A stretch of DNA of 64,000 bases, taken from NCBI RefSeq assembly GCF_000577275.2, contig NZ_HG916853.1:1-64000 (forward strand), in the 5' to 3' direction. Both the position numbers and the translations under genes were made by a program. Under the pieces are notes generated by a model that made no database searches, was not told the origin of the DNA, and saw nothing but the letters and a program-made list of their open reading frames with translations. The stretch is from Rhizobium favelukesii (GTDB taxonomy: Bacteria > Pseudomonadota > Alphaproteobacteria > Rhizobiales > Rhizobiaceae). Shown in pieces: positions 17,560-27,772 of this stretch. Each line of letters begins with the position of its first letter. The stretch's first letter is position 1.

Positions 17560-17987
17560 TCAGCGCCTGTCTTGAACGCAATTGGTAGCCTTCCGTTCAG
17601 CCGCTTTGAACCCTGGAGCCAGTACAGGGTCAAGCTCGAACTGACGCTCGCATACTTCGCCGGCGGCTGGGCCGTCGACCAACTCAGCGTGGTCATGAAG
17701 TATCGCACCAGGCGCTGAGGCCAAGATCTTCGGTAAGGAAGTGAGCCACGACACGACCGCCGCGCGCCGCGCCTTATGCCTACGTCATGACGCCACACTT
17801 CCTCTCGTCACTCGACATGGAGATGTTGCGCGCCCCCCGGATACAGAGGCGCTTGAGGATCCCGGGCTGCACAGACCCAGGAGCGTGGCTGATACGAAAT
17901 GTTTGTCGCGGCTGATGACAGTTCTGATGCGTACTAAGAGAGAGCAGCGAAAACAGCCTATACCCGATCCAGCATGCGGCCAGCCGC
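17560..17987. other. Gap with gene debris between DUF930 and small membrane protein genes
   Basis: Apart from the scpB fragment at 17722-17870 this gap holds a plus-strand reading ending SVVMKYRTRR at 17718 that looks like the C-terminus of an unidentified protein. The rest shows nothing recognisable. Confidence 0.35.
17722..17870 (+). pseudogene. scpB remnant
   Basis: The stretch reads KIFGKEVSHDTTAARRA, matching KIFGKEVSRDTIGALRGA of the intact scpB at 13860, followed by a frame-changed stretch corresponding to APYTYVTTKYFLSAFGIETL and EALEDPGL in place of EGLEDAGL. There is an internal deletion. It is a decayed duplicate of scpB. Confidence 0.65.
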
Positions 17988-18230
17988 TCAACCTCTGGAA
18001 ACAGGGGAACGGGCACGCCGCGGACGGCCTCTCAACCAAAAGAGGGATTCAATCCCGATCGCTGCCCCGAGGATAAAGGGCGTCGTAAACCCAAACATCG
18101 CCTCAAACAGGTTGTGGCCGCCAACCCAACAGACGACTGCAAACCCGAGCTTTACAAACCCGAAGCCGATGGCCGAAAAAAGCACGATCCAGGAGGCCGT
18201 TCTGAGACTGGTAGCAATTTTGATTGTCAT
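17988..18230 (-). CDS. Small two-helix membrane protein
   Basis: The 80-residue protein has two hydrophobic segments (WIVLFSAIGFGFVKLGFAVVC and FGFTTPFILGAAIGIESLFWL) and a basic C-terminus. I do not recognise a named family. A related sequence sharing the pattern GH..EA..GFTT...G.E...WLRGR is fused to the multicopper oxidase fragment at 19515-19700, so it is a real, duplicated family. Function unknown. Confidence 0.5.
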   Translation of the reverse strand: MTIKIATSLRTASWIVLFSAIGFGFVKLGFAVVCWVGGHNLFEAMFGFTTPFILGAAIGIESLFWLRGRPRRARSPVSRG

Positions 18231-18441
18231 GGCACCGAAATAGGGCTTGCCTCGGAAAGAGGGAAATCAAAACTTGTTGCGCACGGACGAGCTTCGGACC
18301 ACTCGGCACGAGCTTGCCGCTCTGCACGACGCCGCGGTCGTCTCCAACAAGGCGACGTCACAATATAGCTATGGCTAAACTTTTTCGCCCGTGCTACTTG
18401 TTGCTAATGGTTCTCAATTGCATTTGCAATAAGGCGTGGAT

Positions 18442-19509
18442 ATGAGCGAAACGAAATCGTGGCTGGACCAAAAATTGGACCGCCGATTGCTCCTGGCAGG
18501 CGGGCTTGCGGCAGCAGGGGGTACAGTGGTCGCCGCGGGTGGCGCACGCGGGCAAGCCAGCCACCTCGGCCATGCGGTGCCAACGACAGCTGAAGAGAAG
18601 GCAGTATCGTCACATCTCACGACGCACGGCGCGATGATGACCGTTGGAGACGTGGATGACGCGCGCAACGGCTTCGATCCGACCAAGCTGCTCAGCGATT
18701 GGGACACCGGGACCGTATCGCAATTGCCGGACGGACGTAGGCTGCGCACCTTCGAGGTGACGGCCGAGGACAAAGAGATCGAGATCGCGCCGGGTATCAT
18801 GTTTCCAGCCTGGACCTACAACGGCCGCGTGCCGGGTCCGTCGCTGCGCGCCACAGAGGGCGATCGCTTGCGGATCGTCTTCAGGAACTACGGCTCGCAC
18901 CCGCATTCCATGCATTTCCACGGCATCCATGCCGCGCGGATGGACGGCGTACCCGGCGCCGGCCTGATCGGCCCCGGCGAAGAATTCGTCTACGAATTCG
19001 ACGCGAAACCGTTCGGCTGCCACCTCTACCATTGCCATGCGCTGCCGCTGAAGCGCCACATCCACAAAGGCATGCACGGCGCTTTCGTGATCGATCCCGA
19101 TCCCGCTCGGCATCCCGAGCATGAGGCTGTTGCCCGCTCGCGTCTGCTTGGCACGCCGGAGAATGCCGGTTGGCAGGAGTTCGTGATGATCATGAACGCC
19201 TTCGACACGAACTTCGACAACGAGAACGAGGTCTATGCGGTCAACACCGTCGCGCATGCCTACGCGAAAAAGCCGATCCGGATCGTCAAGGACAAGCCTG
19301 TTCGCATTTACCTCGTCAACGTGGTGGAGTTCGATCCGATCAACTCCTTCCACCTGCATGCCAATTTCCCCTGACACCGACGCTGAAGACTGTCGACCTC
19401 ATCACCTAGTGCCAGGCCGAGCGCGGCATCCTCAAGTTTCATTTTCGGGAGCGCGAGCCGGGCCTGTATATGTTCCATCCACATCAGTCCGGGTTCACCG
19501 AGCTCGCTG
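18442..19509 (+). pseudogene. Multicopper oxidase, degraded at its 3' end
   Basis: The first 311 residues are intact: a Tat-type leader (DRRLLLAGG), cupredoxin domains and copper-ligand clusters HFHGIH and HLYHCHALPLKRHIHKGMH. At HLHANF the frame is lost, apparently by a small deletion; the correct continuation LTPTLKTVDLIT is in another frame and ends in a TAG at 19407 where CAG is expected. Reading resumes as CQAERGILKFHF and MFHPHQSGFTEL before homology ends near 19509. The last ligand set is thus separated from the rest. Start ATG 18442 has AAGG upstream. Confidence 0.75.
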
Positions 19510-19514
19510 GGTCG

Positions 19515-19700
19515 GCAACCGCGACACTGGCGTACTTCGCCATGACGATGGCTTTCCGGATCGTCTGCGTCACGACGGGCCACTACTCGCTGGAAGCCAT
19601 TGCGGGATTCACGACCTGCGCGGTTCCCTCGATCGCCCTTGGGGTCGAGGGCAGCCTCTGGCTGAGAGGCCGGAGTTTCCGGCTCGGGCGGCGCTCGCGT
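19515..19700 (+). pseudogene. Remnant of the small membrane protein family
   Basis: The sequence RIVCVTTGHYSLEAIAGFTT followed by AVPSIALGVEGSLWLRGRSFR parallels the 80-residue protein at 17988-18230. It is joined in frame to the end of the oxidase fragment, so its own start is missing. It marks a recombination junction. Confidence 0.5.
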
Positions 19701-19891
19701 TCGGACGGGGGTAACTCTCGTTTCAGCAGGTTGCCGCCGGTGGCCCGTGGCTGGAACCAGGATTCTGGCGGCTCCCATGGTTCAATAGCAGATCTTCGCG
19801 CCATAATTTGCGCTGGAAGATTTCCGTTACTGCGAGGGGCAATCGGCGTATGCTTTGTCCAGGGCGACGACATGTCGATCGGAGCGCGGAG

Positions 19892-20248
19892 ATGGCTTTC
19901 AAATCACTGACCGCGTCCGCAATCCTCTGTGCCGCGATACTGATCGGCTTGCTCGTCAGGAGCGATGCCCACCAGGCCAGCAGCGGTTGGACGTACCCAC
20001 CTGCGTGCTGCAAGGGCCAGAAATCTGGCGGCGACTGCAACGCGATACCCAGTTCCGACGTTCGAAAGGGACCTCACGGATTCTCCGTCATCATCCATCC
20101 TGGAGACCATGCTCTTGTGACAAGGAACCATGAGTTCTTTGTTCCCTACGGAGACGAGATTCCTTCTGGAGACGGGGAATACCATATCTGCCTTCACCCG
20201 ACCGAAGACAACTTGAACTGCTTCTTCGCGCCGCCCGATATCGGTTAG
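19892..20248 (+). CDS. Exported Cys-rich protein of unknown function
   Basis: The 118-residue product from ATG 19892 (preceded by GGAG) has a signal peptide (LTASAILCAAILIGLLV) and a mature part with WTYPPACCKGQKSGGDC, a central HGFSVIIHPGDH and EYHICLHPTEDNLNCFF. The several Cys and His residues suggest disulfides or metal binding in the periplasm. I do not recognise a named family. The neighbourhood of copper genes hints at a metal role, but that is inference. Confidence 0.65.
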   Translation: MAFKSLTASAILCAAILIGLLVRSDAHQASSGWTYPPACCKGQKSGGDCNAIPSSDVRKGPHGFSVIIHPGDHALVTRNHEFFVPYGDEIPSGDGEYHICLHPTEDNLNCFFAPPDIG

Positions 20249-20485
20249 CCGCGCTGGCGGAAGTATTGGGCGTCTGATCGGACGTCTCTACTGGGGACCA
20301 GATCGGGACATGTCGAGCAGACCTGCGCCAACGTCGGCGACCGGCACGGCGACTAGGAGCCCTCAGCGCCCACGCACGCGGAATGAGGTTGCCGCTTCTT
20401 CTTCGTATGACGTCGGCGATGATGAACGGCGAAGGCTTGGGCGTATGTGAGTTCATAGCGAACCGCGACCTGCGGCTTCGAGAGG

Positions 20486-21253
20486 CTAACCGGTGCGCCG
20501 GATTTGCGCGAGGAGTTTCTGGCGGAAAACTTCGGCGGGTGTTTTGTAGCTGAGGCATTTGCGCGGTGTCGCGTTCAGATGATTGCAGATCTCGGTGAGA
20601 TCACGGTCGCTGAGAGACAATGGATCCACCTCTCTCGGCGAAGCGACTGACACGCTCGACCAGCGACGCCACGTTGGCCTTTCCGAACTTCTTGCGAAAC
20701 TGGATGAGATCGCGTTCCCAAAGCCCGAACTGTTTGCGCTCGGCGACGACGTCTGGCCGGTAGAGAATGTTGACATCCGGGGTGAAACGCCTGCCATGGC
20801 GGCGCCTGGCGTGTCGTGGCCGGCGTCTGGCACGATGGCCGGCAGATGTCGCCCCAGCTTGATCGCATGACCGTCCGATGAATAGGCGAACTTGTAGATC
20901 GTCTCATGGCTGACGGAGATCGGATGGCGCTCAAGCTGCAATCGGCCAGCAATCTGTTGCGGCGACCAGCCATGCATGATGCGCTCAATCACCGACTGGC
21001 GCAGATGCGAGAACCGGGCAAGTTTGCGCAGCTTGGCACGCCGTTCTCGCGCCATGTCATTGGCCATCACGCAATAGTAACCGTTGAGGTCCGGCATCTC
21101 ACGATCCTCGAAAGTATTGCGGCGCAGCTCACGGAAAATGGTTGAGCGATGTCGGTGCAGTTTCTTGGCGATCACGTCAACGCTGATACCAGCCGTACGC
21201 CAGCGAGCAATCTTGCGGCGTTCATTGATCTTCTTGGCACGTGATTTTTGCAT
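20486..21253 (-). pseudogene. IS30-family transposase, decayed
   Basis: The 5' part from ATG 21253 (MQKSRAKKINERRKIARW) has the IS30 helix-turn-helix (SVDVIAKKLHRHRSTIFREL and QQIAGRLQLE...SHETIYKFAY). After KLGRHLP the frame shifts, and the C-terminal DPLSLSDRDLTEICNHLNATP block follows after a large deletion that removed most of the DDE catalytic region. It is not functional. The 20249-20485 gap beside it contains no gene. Confidence 0.8.
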
Positions 21254-21334
21254 TCGATACCTGATGTGAAAGTGCACAACACATCTTCGTGAGCCCGGCT
21301 TCCAATCCCGAAACCGAAATGCCAGTATAATTGC

Positions 21335-21718
21335 ATGACCCTCCTGCGGACCCTCCATCGTGTGTTCCTGCTTGTTGCCATGCTCGCGGTCGTTGTCGGC
21401 CCGATGAGCATCGGGCTGGCCAGCAGTGCTATGGCGTCTTCGGGTGCGACGGCGATCGAGAATATTTCCAACGCCACGCCGGGAATGCAGATGGCGGAAA
21501 ACATGCCATGCTGTCCCGACAAGCAGCCCGTCAAGCCGGATTGTGCCAAGGGCTGCCCGTTGGCGCTGGTCTGCACGACATCGATCTTCGCCCACACTCC
21601 CCATGTCCACGGCTGGTCGTTCGCGGTCTCCTGGTTGTCCCACCGCTACGATCTGATGCCCGCGTCGCAACTGACCTCGGCCCTGATCGAGCCGCCGGCC
21701 CGACCTCCGAAAGCCTGA
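21335..21718 (+). CDS. Exported Cys-rich protein, copper-cluster associated
   Basis: The 127-residue protein has a hydrophobic leader (VFLLVAMLAVVVGPMSIGLA) and a mature part with MQMAENMPCCPDKQPVKPDC and GCPLALVCTT. A related protein with a similar Met stretch and CPDCP...CGVVCTT lies at 27773 at the far end of the copper cluster. The clustered Met and Cys residues suggest periplasmic copper binding. A TATAAT box lies only three bases before the ATG, so a different promoter must drive it or translation is leaderless. Confidence 0.6.
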   Translation: MTLLRTLHRVFLLVAMLAVVVGPMSIGLASSAMASSGATAIENISNATPGMQMAENMPCCPDKQPVKPDCAKGCPLALVCTTSIFAHTPHVHGWSFAVSWLSHRYDLMPASQLTSALIEPPARPPKA

Positions 21719-21847
21719 TCTCAAACCAAATTTGAAACACGCCTGCGGTTCTCGCCGGACGCTTGAACGCGTCCGCACGAATCCGATGGCCATCAATTTT
21801 GACCCGAAGACGCGATCGAGGAGATCCGTCCCGATGAGATCGGAATC

Positions 21848-22252
21848 ATGAACAAGACTTCCTTTTCCGCAGGAGCGATGCTCCTCGCCGGCGTGCTGGT
21901 CGCCGGCTCCGCCACCGTGGCTGTTGCAGCCTCCCAGAACTATGAATTCCAGCCTGTCTCGACCGAGGTGAAACAAGGTCAGGGATCGCTGGTCTCCGTC
22001 CGCCTGGTCGACAAGCGGACGGGCAAGCCCGTGCCCGACGCCGTGATCTTCACCACCCGCATGGACATGGCCCCGGAAGGCATGGAGATGATGACGACCC
22101 CCGTCGAGGCGGCGACCTCGACGGAGCCCGGCGTCTACGCCTTCAAGTCCGACTTCACCATGGCAGGCGGCTGGCGCTTCAAGCTTGCCGCCAAGGTCCA
22201 GGGCGAGCCGGACACCGTCGAGGGCGAAGTCGTCCTCAAGGCAGCGCCTTGA
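21848..22252 (+). CDS. FixH/YtkA-like periplasmic protein
   Basis: The 134-residue protein has a signal peptide (AMLLAGVLVAGSATVAVAA) and a single beta-sandwich domain: VSVRLVDKRTGKPVPDAVIF, MDMAPEGMEMM and ADFTMAGGW-like FTMAGGWRFKL. This is the YtkA/FixH fold often encoded just before CusB/CusA-type efflux genes. Methionines near the MDMAPEGMEMM loop may bind copper. The stop overlaps a TTG (22249) that is the likely original start of cusB. Confidence 0.72.
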   Translation: MNKTSFSAGAMLLAGVLVAGSATVAVAASQNYEFQPVSTEVKQGQGSLVSVRLVDKRTGKPVPDAVIFTTRMDMAPEGMEMMTTPVEAATSTEPGVYAFKSDFTMAGGWRFKLAAKVQGEPDTVEGEVVLKAAP

Positions 22253-22326
22253 ACACGCCATCCCGCGTGACAGCCACGCTCTCCCTCGCCGTATTGCTCG
22301 GCGGGGGAGGCTAGAGCGCCGTACCT

Positions 22327-22929
22327 TTAATCGAACCCATAGCCTGCGGCTGTAAAATAGTTTCGACATTCTTGGCTGTTGAAGAGGTTGCAGATGGATC
22401 CGAGCGCATTTGAGAGTGCGTCAAACGTGCGAGCGGCGGCGGCTCGGAGATGGGCCTTAATTTTGGCGAAGGCCATTTCGATCGGGTTCAAATCTGGCGA
22501 ATAAGACGGCAGAAACAGGAGCCACGCACCAACTTCCTTGAGGCAGGCTTTGGCTTTATCGCTCTTGTGAACGCGAAGATTATCCAGGATGACGACATTG
22601 CCTGGTTCGAGTGTCGGCGCAAGCTGGGTCTCGATGTAGGTGTCGAAGATTTCCCGGTTCATCGGCCTGTCAATAATCCAGGGCGCAGTAAGACCGAAAC
22701 AGCGCAAGCCTGCAATGAATGTCTGTGTCCCCCAGTGGCCAAAGGGCGCATCCGTGATGAGACGCTCGCCGCGCGGGGAGCGCCCACGCAGTCTCACCAT
22801 CTTTGTGTTCACCGAGGTTTCGTCCAAGAAAACAAGTCGATGCGGTTCAAATCGCATCCGGGGTTGGCGTTTCGAAATCCAGACATCACGATCCTTTCGG
22901 ATATCAGCGCGAGCGCGTTCCGACGCCAT
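22327..22929 (-). CDS. IS630 transposase, catalytic part (OrfB)
   Basis: This frame has the DDE domain: [33 protein letters not shown] and [19 protein letters not shown], with D, D and E catalytic residues. It overlaps the upstream frame at an A7 run near 22930-22940, a likely programmed frameshift site that fuses the two parts. Confidence 0.85.
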   Translation of the reverse strand: MASERARADIRKDRDVWISKRQPRMRFEPHRLVFLDETSVNTKMVRLRGRSPRGERLITDAPFGHWGTQTFIAGLRCFGLTAPWIIDRPMNREIFDTYIETQLAPTLEPGNVVILDNLRVHKSDKAKACLKEVGAWLLFLPSYSPDLNPIEMAFAKIKAHLRAAAARTFDALSNALGSICNLFNSQECRNYFTAAGYGFD

Positions 22930-23284
22930 TATCTGTTTTTTTATATGTGTATCCCTGCGTTATCAAAAACCGCGACAGGGACGATGGTGGAATAACCAAT
23001 CCATGTTCATCCTCAAGGCGACGGGCAAGCTCTGGCATGGTGATATCCGGTTTGCCTTCGACCTGTGCGACCAGGAAATCGCGAAACGCCGACAGTTTCC
23101 CTGCACCTGGTGGCCTTCCTTGACGCGCGGGGGTTATCAGCCCAGTCCGCTCCCGGCGTTGCAGCAGCTTGATCGCACTGCTGTCGCTGATTGCGAAATG
23201 ACGGGCAGCGGCTCGCCGTGATTGGCCGCTAGCGACCATGGAAACAACACGCTGACGAAGATCAACAGAATGAGATTTACCCAT
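22904..23284 (-). CDS. IS630 transposase, N-terminal part (OrfA)
   Basis: From ATG 23284 the protein begins [18 protein letters not shown] with two helix-turn-helix motifs ([33 protein letters not shown]). Near the end YTYKKTDNG is encoded over a run of seven A, where shifting into the OrfB frame would make the full transposase. Confidence 0.82.
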   Translation of the reverse strand: MGKSHSVDLRQRVVSMVASGQSRRAAARHFAISDSSAIKLLQRRERTGLITPARQGRPPGAGKLSAFRDFLVAQVEGKPDITMPELARRLEDEHGLVIPPSSLSRFLITQGYTYKKTDNGVGTRSR

Positions 23285-24741
23285 GTGATTCACCTCCAAC
23301 CGCAGTGAATCACACCAATACCCTCGTGAAAACCCCACTCGATTCTCAATTCAAGTGCGATGCTCTATTGGGCTGGCACGAACGATCTTGGCGCGCGGCT
23401 CGGTCTTCATGTCGTCGAGCCGGCTCTTGCCACGCCTGCGGCTTCCATGGTCGCTACGACCGGGGCAATCATCTACTACCGCCACCCGGACGGCCGACCG
23501 CAGTTCTCCGCGACGCCGAAGAATACCGACGATGGCCGGCCGTTCCTCACTGTACGTGCGAGCGAAGATGTGAGCTTTGCAGAGACCACGCCTAAATCGG
23601 TCGAAACGGAAACGATCATGTCATCGTCTGCAGCCACGCCTGCGAAGGGAAAACTGCTCTACTACCGAAACCCGATGGGCCTGCCCGACACCTCCAAGGT
23701 GCCGAAGAAGGACTCGATGGGCATGGACTACATCCCCGTCTACGAAGGCGATCAGGGCGACGCCTCAACGGTGAAGGTCTCGCTCGGCAAGCTGCAGCGG
23801 ACAGGCGTGAAGACGGCCGTGGCGGAGATGGCCAGCATCAGTCGGAAGATCGAGGTGCCTGGCACCATTGCGCTTGACGAGCGGCTCGTCAGCGTCATCT
23901 CGATGCGGACGGATTCCTTTGTCGACGACGTCGCCAACGTCACGACGGGCGACCACATCAGCAAGGGCGAGAAGCTCTTCCGCTTCTATTCCAGAGAGAT
24001 TGCCACCGCGGCGTCGGAATATGCCGCCGGCAGGAGCGATGCGCGTGGCAACGGCGACACCGGTTCGGCACTGCGGTTGAAGAACCTCGGCGTCCCGCAG
24101 GAGGTCGTCGATAGCATAGCGAATGCCCGTCAGGTGCCGCCGAGCATCGGCTACACCGCGCCGCGCGACGGCATCATCCTCGAACGCATGGCGACAACAG
24201 GTATGATGGCCAAACCCGGCGACGTGCTGTTCCGCATCGCCGACATCTCCAACGTCTGGGTGATGGCCGACGTGCCGGAATATGATCTGGCTTCCGTCCG
24301 CAGCGGAGCCGAGGTCAATGTGACCGTTCGGAGCCTTCCCGGCAGGACGTTCAAGGGCGTGGTCGATCTGATCTATCCTGAAGTCGATATGCAGACGCGG
24401 ACGACGAAAGTCCGCATCGAACTTCCCAATCCGGACGGTGTGCTGCTCTCCAATATGTATGCCGACGTCGGGATCGAGGCCGGAGCACCGAACCCCGTCG
24501 TCGCCGTCCCCAACAGCGCCGTCATCGATACGGGCGATCGCCGGGTCGTGTTCATCGACAAAGGCGACGGTCAGTTCGAGCCGAAGGACGTCACGCTCGG
24601 TGTCCGGGGCGAGGACCAGACCGAGATCACCAAGGGCATCGCCGCCGGCGACAAGGTGGTCGTGGCCGCCAATTTCCTGCTCGATGCCGAAAGCAACCTC
24701 AATTCCGCGCTGAACGCCATGACGCCAGAGGAGGCGAAGCC

Positions 24742-26173
24742 ATGATCTCCCGCCTCATCTCATGGTCCGCCCATAGTCTCGTGCTGATCTTCGTCGGCAC
24801 GGCGCTTGCCGTCGCCGGCGGGATCTATGCGTTGCGCTCTCTACCGCTGGACGCCATTCCCGATCTCTCCGACATCCAGGTCATCGTCTATACCGAGTAT
24901 CCCGGCCAGGCCCCGCAGGTCGTCGAAGACCAGGTGACCTATCCGCTGACGACATCGATGCTCACGGTTCCGAAGTCGAAGGTCGTGCGGGGCTTTTCCT
25001 TCTTCGGCGTCTCATTCGTCTATGTGATCTTCGACGACGGCACCGATCCCTACTGGGCGCGAAGCCGCGTTCTCGAATATCTGAACGCCGCGCAGGGCCG
25101 TCTGCCGCAGGGCGTCACGCCGACGCTCGGTCCGGATGCCACAGGTGTCGGCTGGGTCTATCAGTATGCCGTGGTCGCCAAGCAATTGTCGCTCGCCGAA
25201 CTGCGATCGCTGCAGGACTGGGTGGTGCGCTTCGCCGTCTCCAAGTCCGAGGGCGTCTCGGAGGTCGCCAGCGTCGGCGGTTTCGTCAAGCAATATTCCA
25301 TCGTCGTCGATCCGGGCCGGCTGAAGGCACAGGGCGTCACGCTCAACGACGTCGCCAATGCCGTGCGCGCCAGCAACACGGATGTCGGCGGCCGCACCGT
25401 CGAACTGTCCGAATTCGAGTTCATGGTGCGTGGGCGCGGCTATCTCAAAGGCATCCCAGACATCGAGAACATCGTCCTGAAAAGCCAGAACGGCGTACCG
25501 CTCAGACTGAGCGACGTCGCAAGGGTTGAGCTGGTTCCGGACGAACGGCGTGGCATCACCGAACTGAACGGCGAAGGCGAGGTCGCCAGCGGCATCGTGC
25601 TGCAACGGTTCGGTGCCAATGCGCTGACGGTCATCGACAATGCCAAGAAGAGCCTCGATTCCATCAAGAGCAGCCTCCCGGCCGGCACCGAGATCGTCCC
25701 GGTCTACGACCGCTCGACACTGATCGAGGCAGCGATCGAAACCCTGAAAGGCACGCTGGTCGAGGAATCGATCGTCGTCGCTCTGGTGACCATCGCCTTC
25801 CTGCTGCATGTCCGCAGTGCGCTCGTGGCCATCATCATGCTTCCCGTCGGCATCCTAATGGCTTTCATCGCCATGAAGCTGCTCGGCATTGGCGCAAACA
25901 TCATGAGCCTCGGCGGCATCGCCATCGCCATCGGGGCGATGATCGATGCGGCGATCGTTATGATCGAGAACGCCCACAAGCATCTGGAACGAGCGCCGCC
26001 CGACAAGCCACGGGTGGAAATCCTTGTCGAGGCGGCCAGCGAAGTAGGCCCGGCGCTGTTCTTCAGCCTGCTGATCATCACCGTGTCGTTCCTGCCGATC
26101 TTCACGCTGGAATCGCAGGAAGGCCGCCTGTTCGGCCCGCTCGCCTTCACCAAGACCTTCTCGATGGCGCGAC
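24742..26173 (+). pseudogene. cusA: CusA-type RND heavy-metal pump, N-terminal half
   Basis: The first half of an RND pump of about 1,050 residues. It begins [19 protein letters not shown] and includes the porter domain and helices through [31 protein letters not shown] (motif with D and E of transmembrane segment 4) up to [13 protein letters not shown]. It overlaps cusB by four bases (ATGA), so they form an operon. At about 26170 it joins, out of frame, to a point roughly 150 codons further along the family's usual sequence, so the product would end at 26217 in a junk tail. Confidence 0.85.
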
Positions 26174-27530
26174 GGATCCTGCTCCGACGGAGATGTTCGA
26201 GACGATCATCACCCTGAAGCCGAAATCCGAGTGGCGGCCGGGGGTGACCACCGACAGCCTTAAGCAGGAGATGGACGCCGCCATGCAGTTTCCGGGCGTC
26301 GCCAATGCCTGGACGATGCCGATCCGCGCCCGCATCGACATGCTGTCTACCGGGATCAGAACGCCCGTCGGCGTCAAGGTCTATGGCACCGATCTCGGCG
26401 AGATGGAAAAGATCGCCCGGCAGATCGAGACGGTGCTGAAGACGGTGCCCGGAACGTCGAGCGCCTATGCGGAACGGGTGATCGGCGGCTACTACTTGGA
26501 CATCATTCCCGACCGCGTCGCGCTCGGGCGTTACGGCCTGACGATCAACGACATCCAGGACGTCGTCGGCATGGCGCTCGGCTCCGAGGTGGTGACGCAG
26601 ACGGTTGAAGGCCGGGAGCGTTACGGCGTGGCGATCCGATATCCGCGGGCGTCGCGAAGCGATCCGCAGGCTATCGCCAGGGACGTGCAGGTCTCCCTGC
26701 CCGGTGGCGGCACGGTGCCTCTCGGCGAAGTCGCGGATGTCAAGCTGACCCGCGGTGCGACCACGATCCGCACCGAGAACGGCCAGCTCGTCGTCTACAT
26801 CTTCGTCGACATCGCCAACCGCGATCTCGGCGGCTATGTGGCGGAAGCCCAGCAGGCCGTCGCCAAGAAGGTGACAATGCCGCCCGGCTATTCCGTCGCC
26901 TGGAGCGGCCAGTTCGAATATCTCGAGCGGGCCAAGGCGCGGCTCGCCGTCGTCGTCCCGCTGACGCTGGCGCTGATCTTCCTGCTGCTCTACCTGAACT
27001 TCAAGAGGCTGACGGAAACCCTGATCGTCATGCTGTCATTGCCGTTCGCGCTGGTCGGCGGTATCTGGCTGATGTGGTGGATGGGCTTCAACGCATCGGT
27101 CGCGGTCGCCGTCGGCTTCATCGCGCTGGCGGGCGTCGCGGCCGAGACGGGGGTGATCATGCTTATCTATCTCGACCACGCGATGAAGGAGCAGCGCGAA
27201 GCCTGCGAAAAGGAAGGTCGAGCCTTCTCGAAGCTGGACCTCAACAGGGCGATCATGGTCGGCGCGGTCGAGCGCGTTCGGCCGAAGATGATGACGGTCG
27301 TCGCCATCATGGCCGGCCTTGTGCCGATCCTCTGGAGGACCGGGACGGGATCGGAGATCATGCAACGCATCGCCGTGCCGATGATCGGCGGCATGGTGTC
27401 GTCGACGCTGCTGACGCTGGTCGTCATCCCGGCAGTCTACGGCATGGTCAAAGGCTGGCGGCTGCCGTCGGCATCCCTGTCCGATGCGTCCGTGGAGGAG
27501 AGCGACGACAAGCTCGAGGCGGCGGAATGA
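26168..27530 (+). pseudogene. cusA: CusA-type RND heavy-metal pump, C-terminal half
   Basis: The reading resumes with [22 protein letters not shown] and continues through the second porter and transmembrane halves (LNFKRLTETLIVMLSLPFALVGG; GVAAETGVIMLIYLDHAM) to the normal C-terminus. The segment that normally encodes transmembrane helices 5-7 and the start of the second periplasmic loop is missing. Both halves look otherwise well preserved, so the deletion is recent. Confidence 0.85.
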
Positions 27531-27542
27531 AAGGAGGATGCA

Positions 27543-27662
27543 ATGATGAACGACATGATGGGCGGCGGCATGATGTGGGGCATGGGACTCGCAGGTTTCC
27601 TTGGACTGGTCGTGGTCGTCCTCGTGATCGCGGCGCTGATCAAGTATCTGTTCTACCGCTGA
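27543..27662 (+). CDS. Small Met/Gly-rich membrane protein
   Basis: A 39-residue protein beginning MMNDMMGGGMMWGMGL with one transmembrane helix (FLGLVVVVLVIAALIKYLF). AAGGAGG upstream of the ATG is a strong ribosome site. Such tiny Met-rich membrane proteins recur beside copper efflux genes; a role in copper handling is likely but unproven. Confidence 0.6.
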   Translation: MMNDMMGGGMMWGMGLAGFLGLVVVVLVIAALIKYLFYR

Positions 27663-27772
27663 AGTCTTCGCCCGCGTCGCGGACAGTCGTTCCGAGACGC
27701 GGGCGTCGGGATGCGGTCGGACGCAGTCGCGGCTTGTGTTCGTCGTATTTTAGCGTCATCTTCTCTACTGCC

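Larger units (their letters stand above)
22312..23367 (-). mobile_element. IS630-family insertion sequence in cusB
   Basis: The ends are TA-GAGC on the left and GCTC-TA on the right, with related inner sequence, and TA is duplicated as expected for IS630. The element is 1,052 bp plus the TA on each side. It encodes two overlapping frames on the minus strand. A 9-bp inverted repeat (GTGATTCAC/GTGAATCAC, 23285-23313) lies just upstream of the first frame. Confidence 0.85.
22249..24745 (+). pseudogene. cusB: CusB-type membrane fusion protein gene interrupted by IS630
   Basis: The main reading (23360-24745) is a periplasmic adaptor of an RND heavy-metal pump. It has two heavy-metal-binding segments (IIYYRHPDGRPQFS and LLYYRNPMGLPDTS...DSMGMDYIPVYEG), a barrel-sandwich hybrid and beta-barrel domains. 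Its true N-terminus lies upstream of the IS630 element: from TTG 22249 (or GTG 22267) the frame reads TATLSLAVLLGGGG, and joining across the TA target duplication gives GYWAGTNDLGARLG. So the insertion separates the membrane anchor from the rest. Translation from 23360 would yield an unanchored protein. Confidence 0.8.

Noticed and set aside
22281..22309. GC-rich hairpin (CTCCCTCGCCG/CGGCGGGGGAG) after the FixH-like gene as a terminator
   Set aside because: This sequence is coding for the start of CusB (LAVLLGGGG); joining across the IS630 element restores the frame, and there is no T-run.
20486..22369. A 627-codon minus-strand open frame
   Set aside because: Only the part from 21253 downward resembles a protein (IS30 transposase). 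The upstream part runs antisense to the copper genes.
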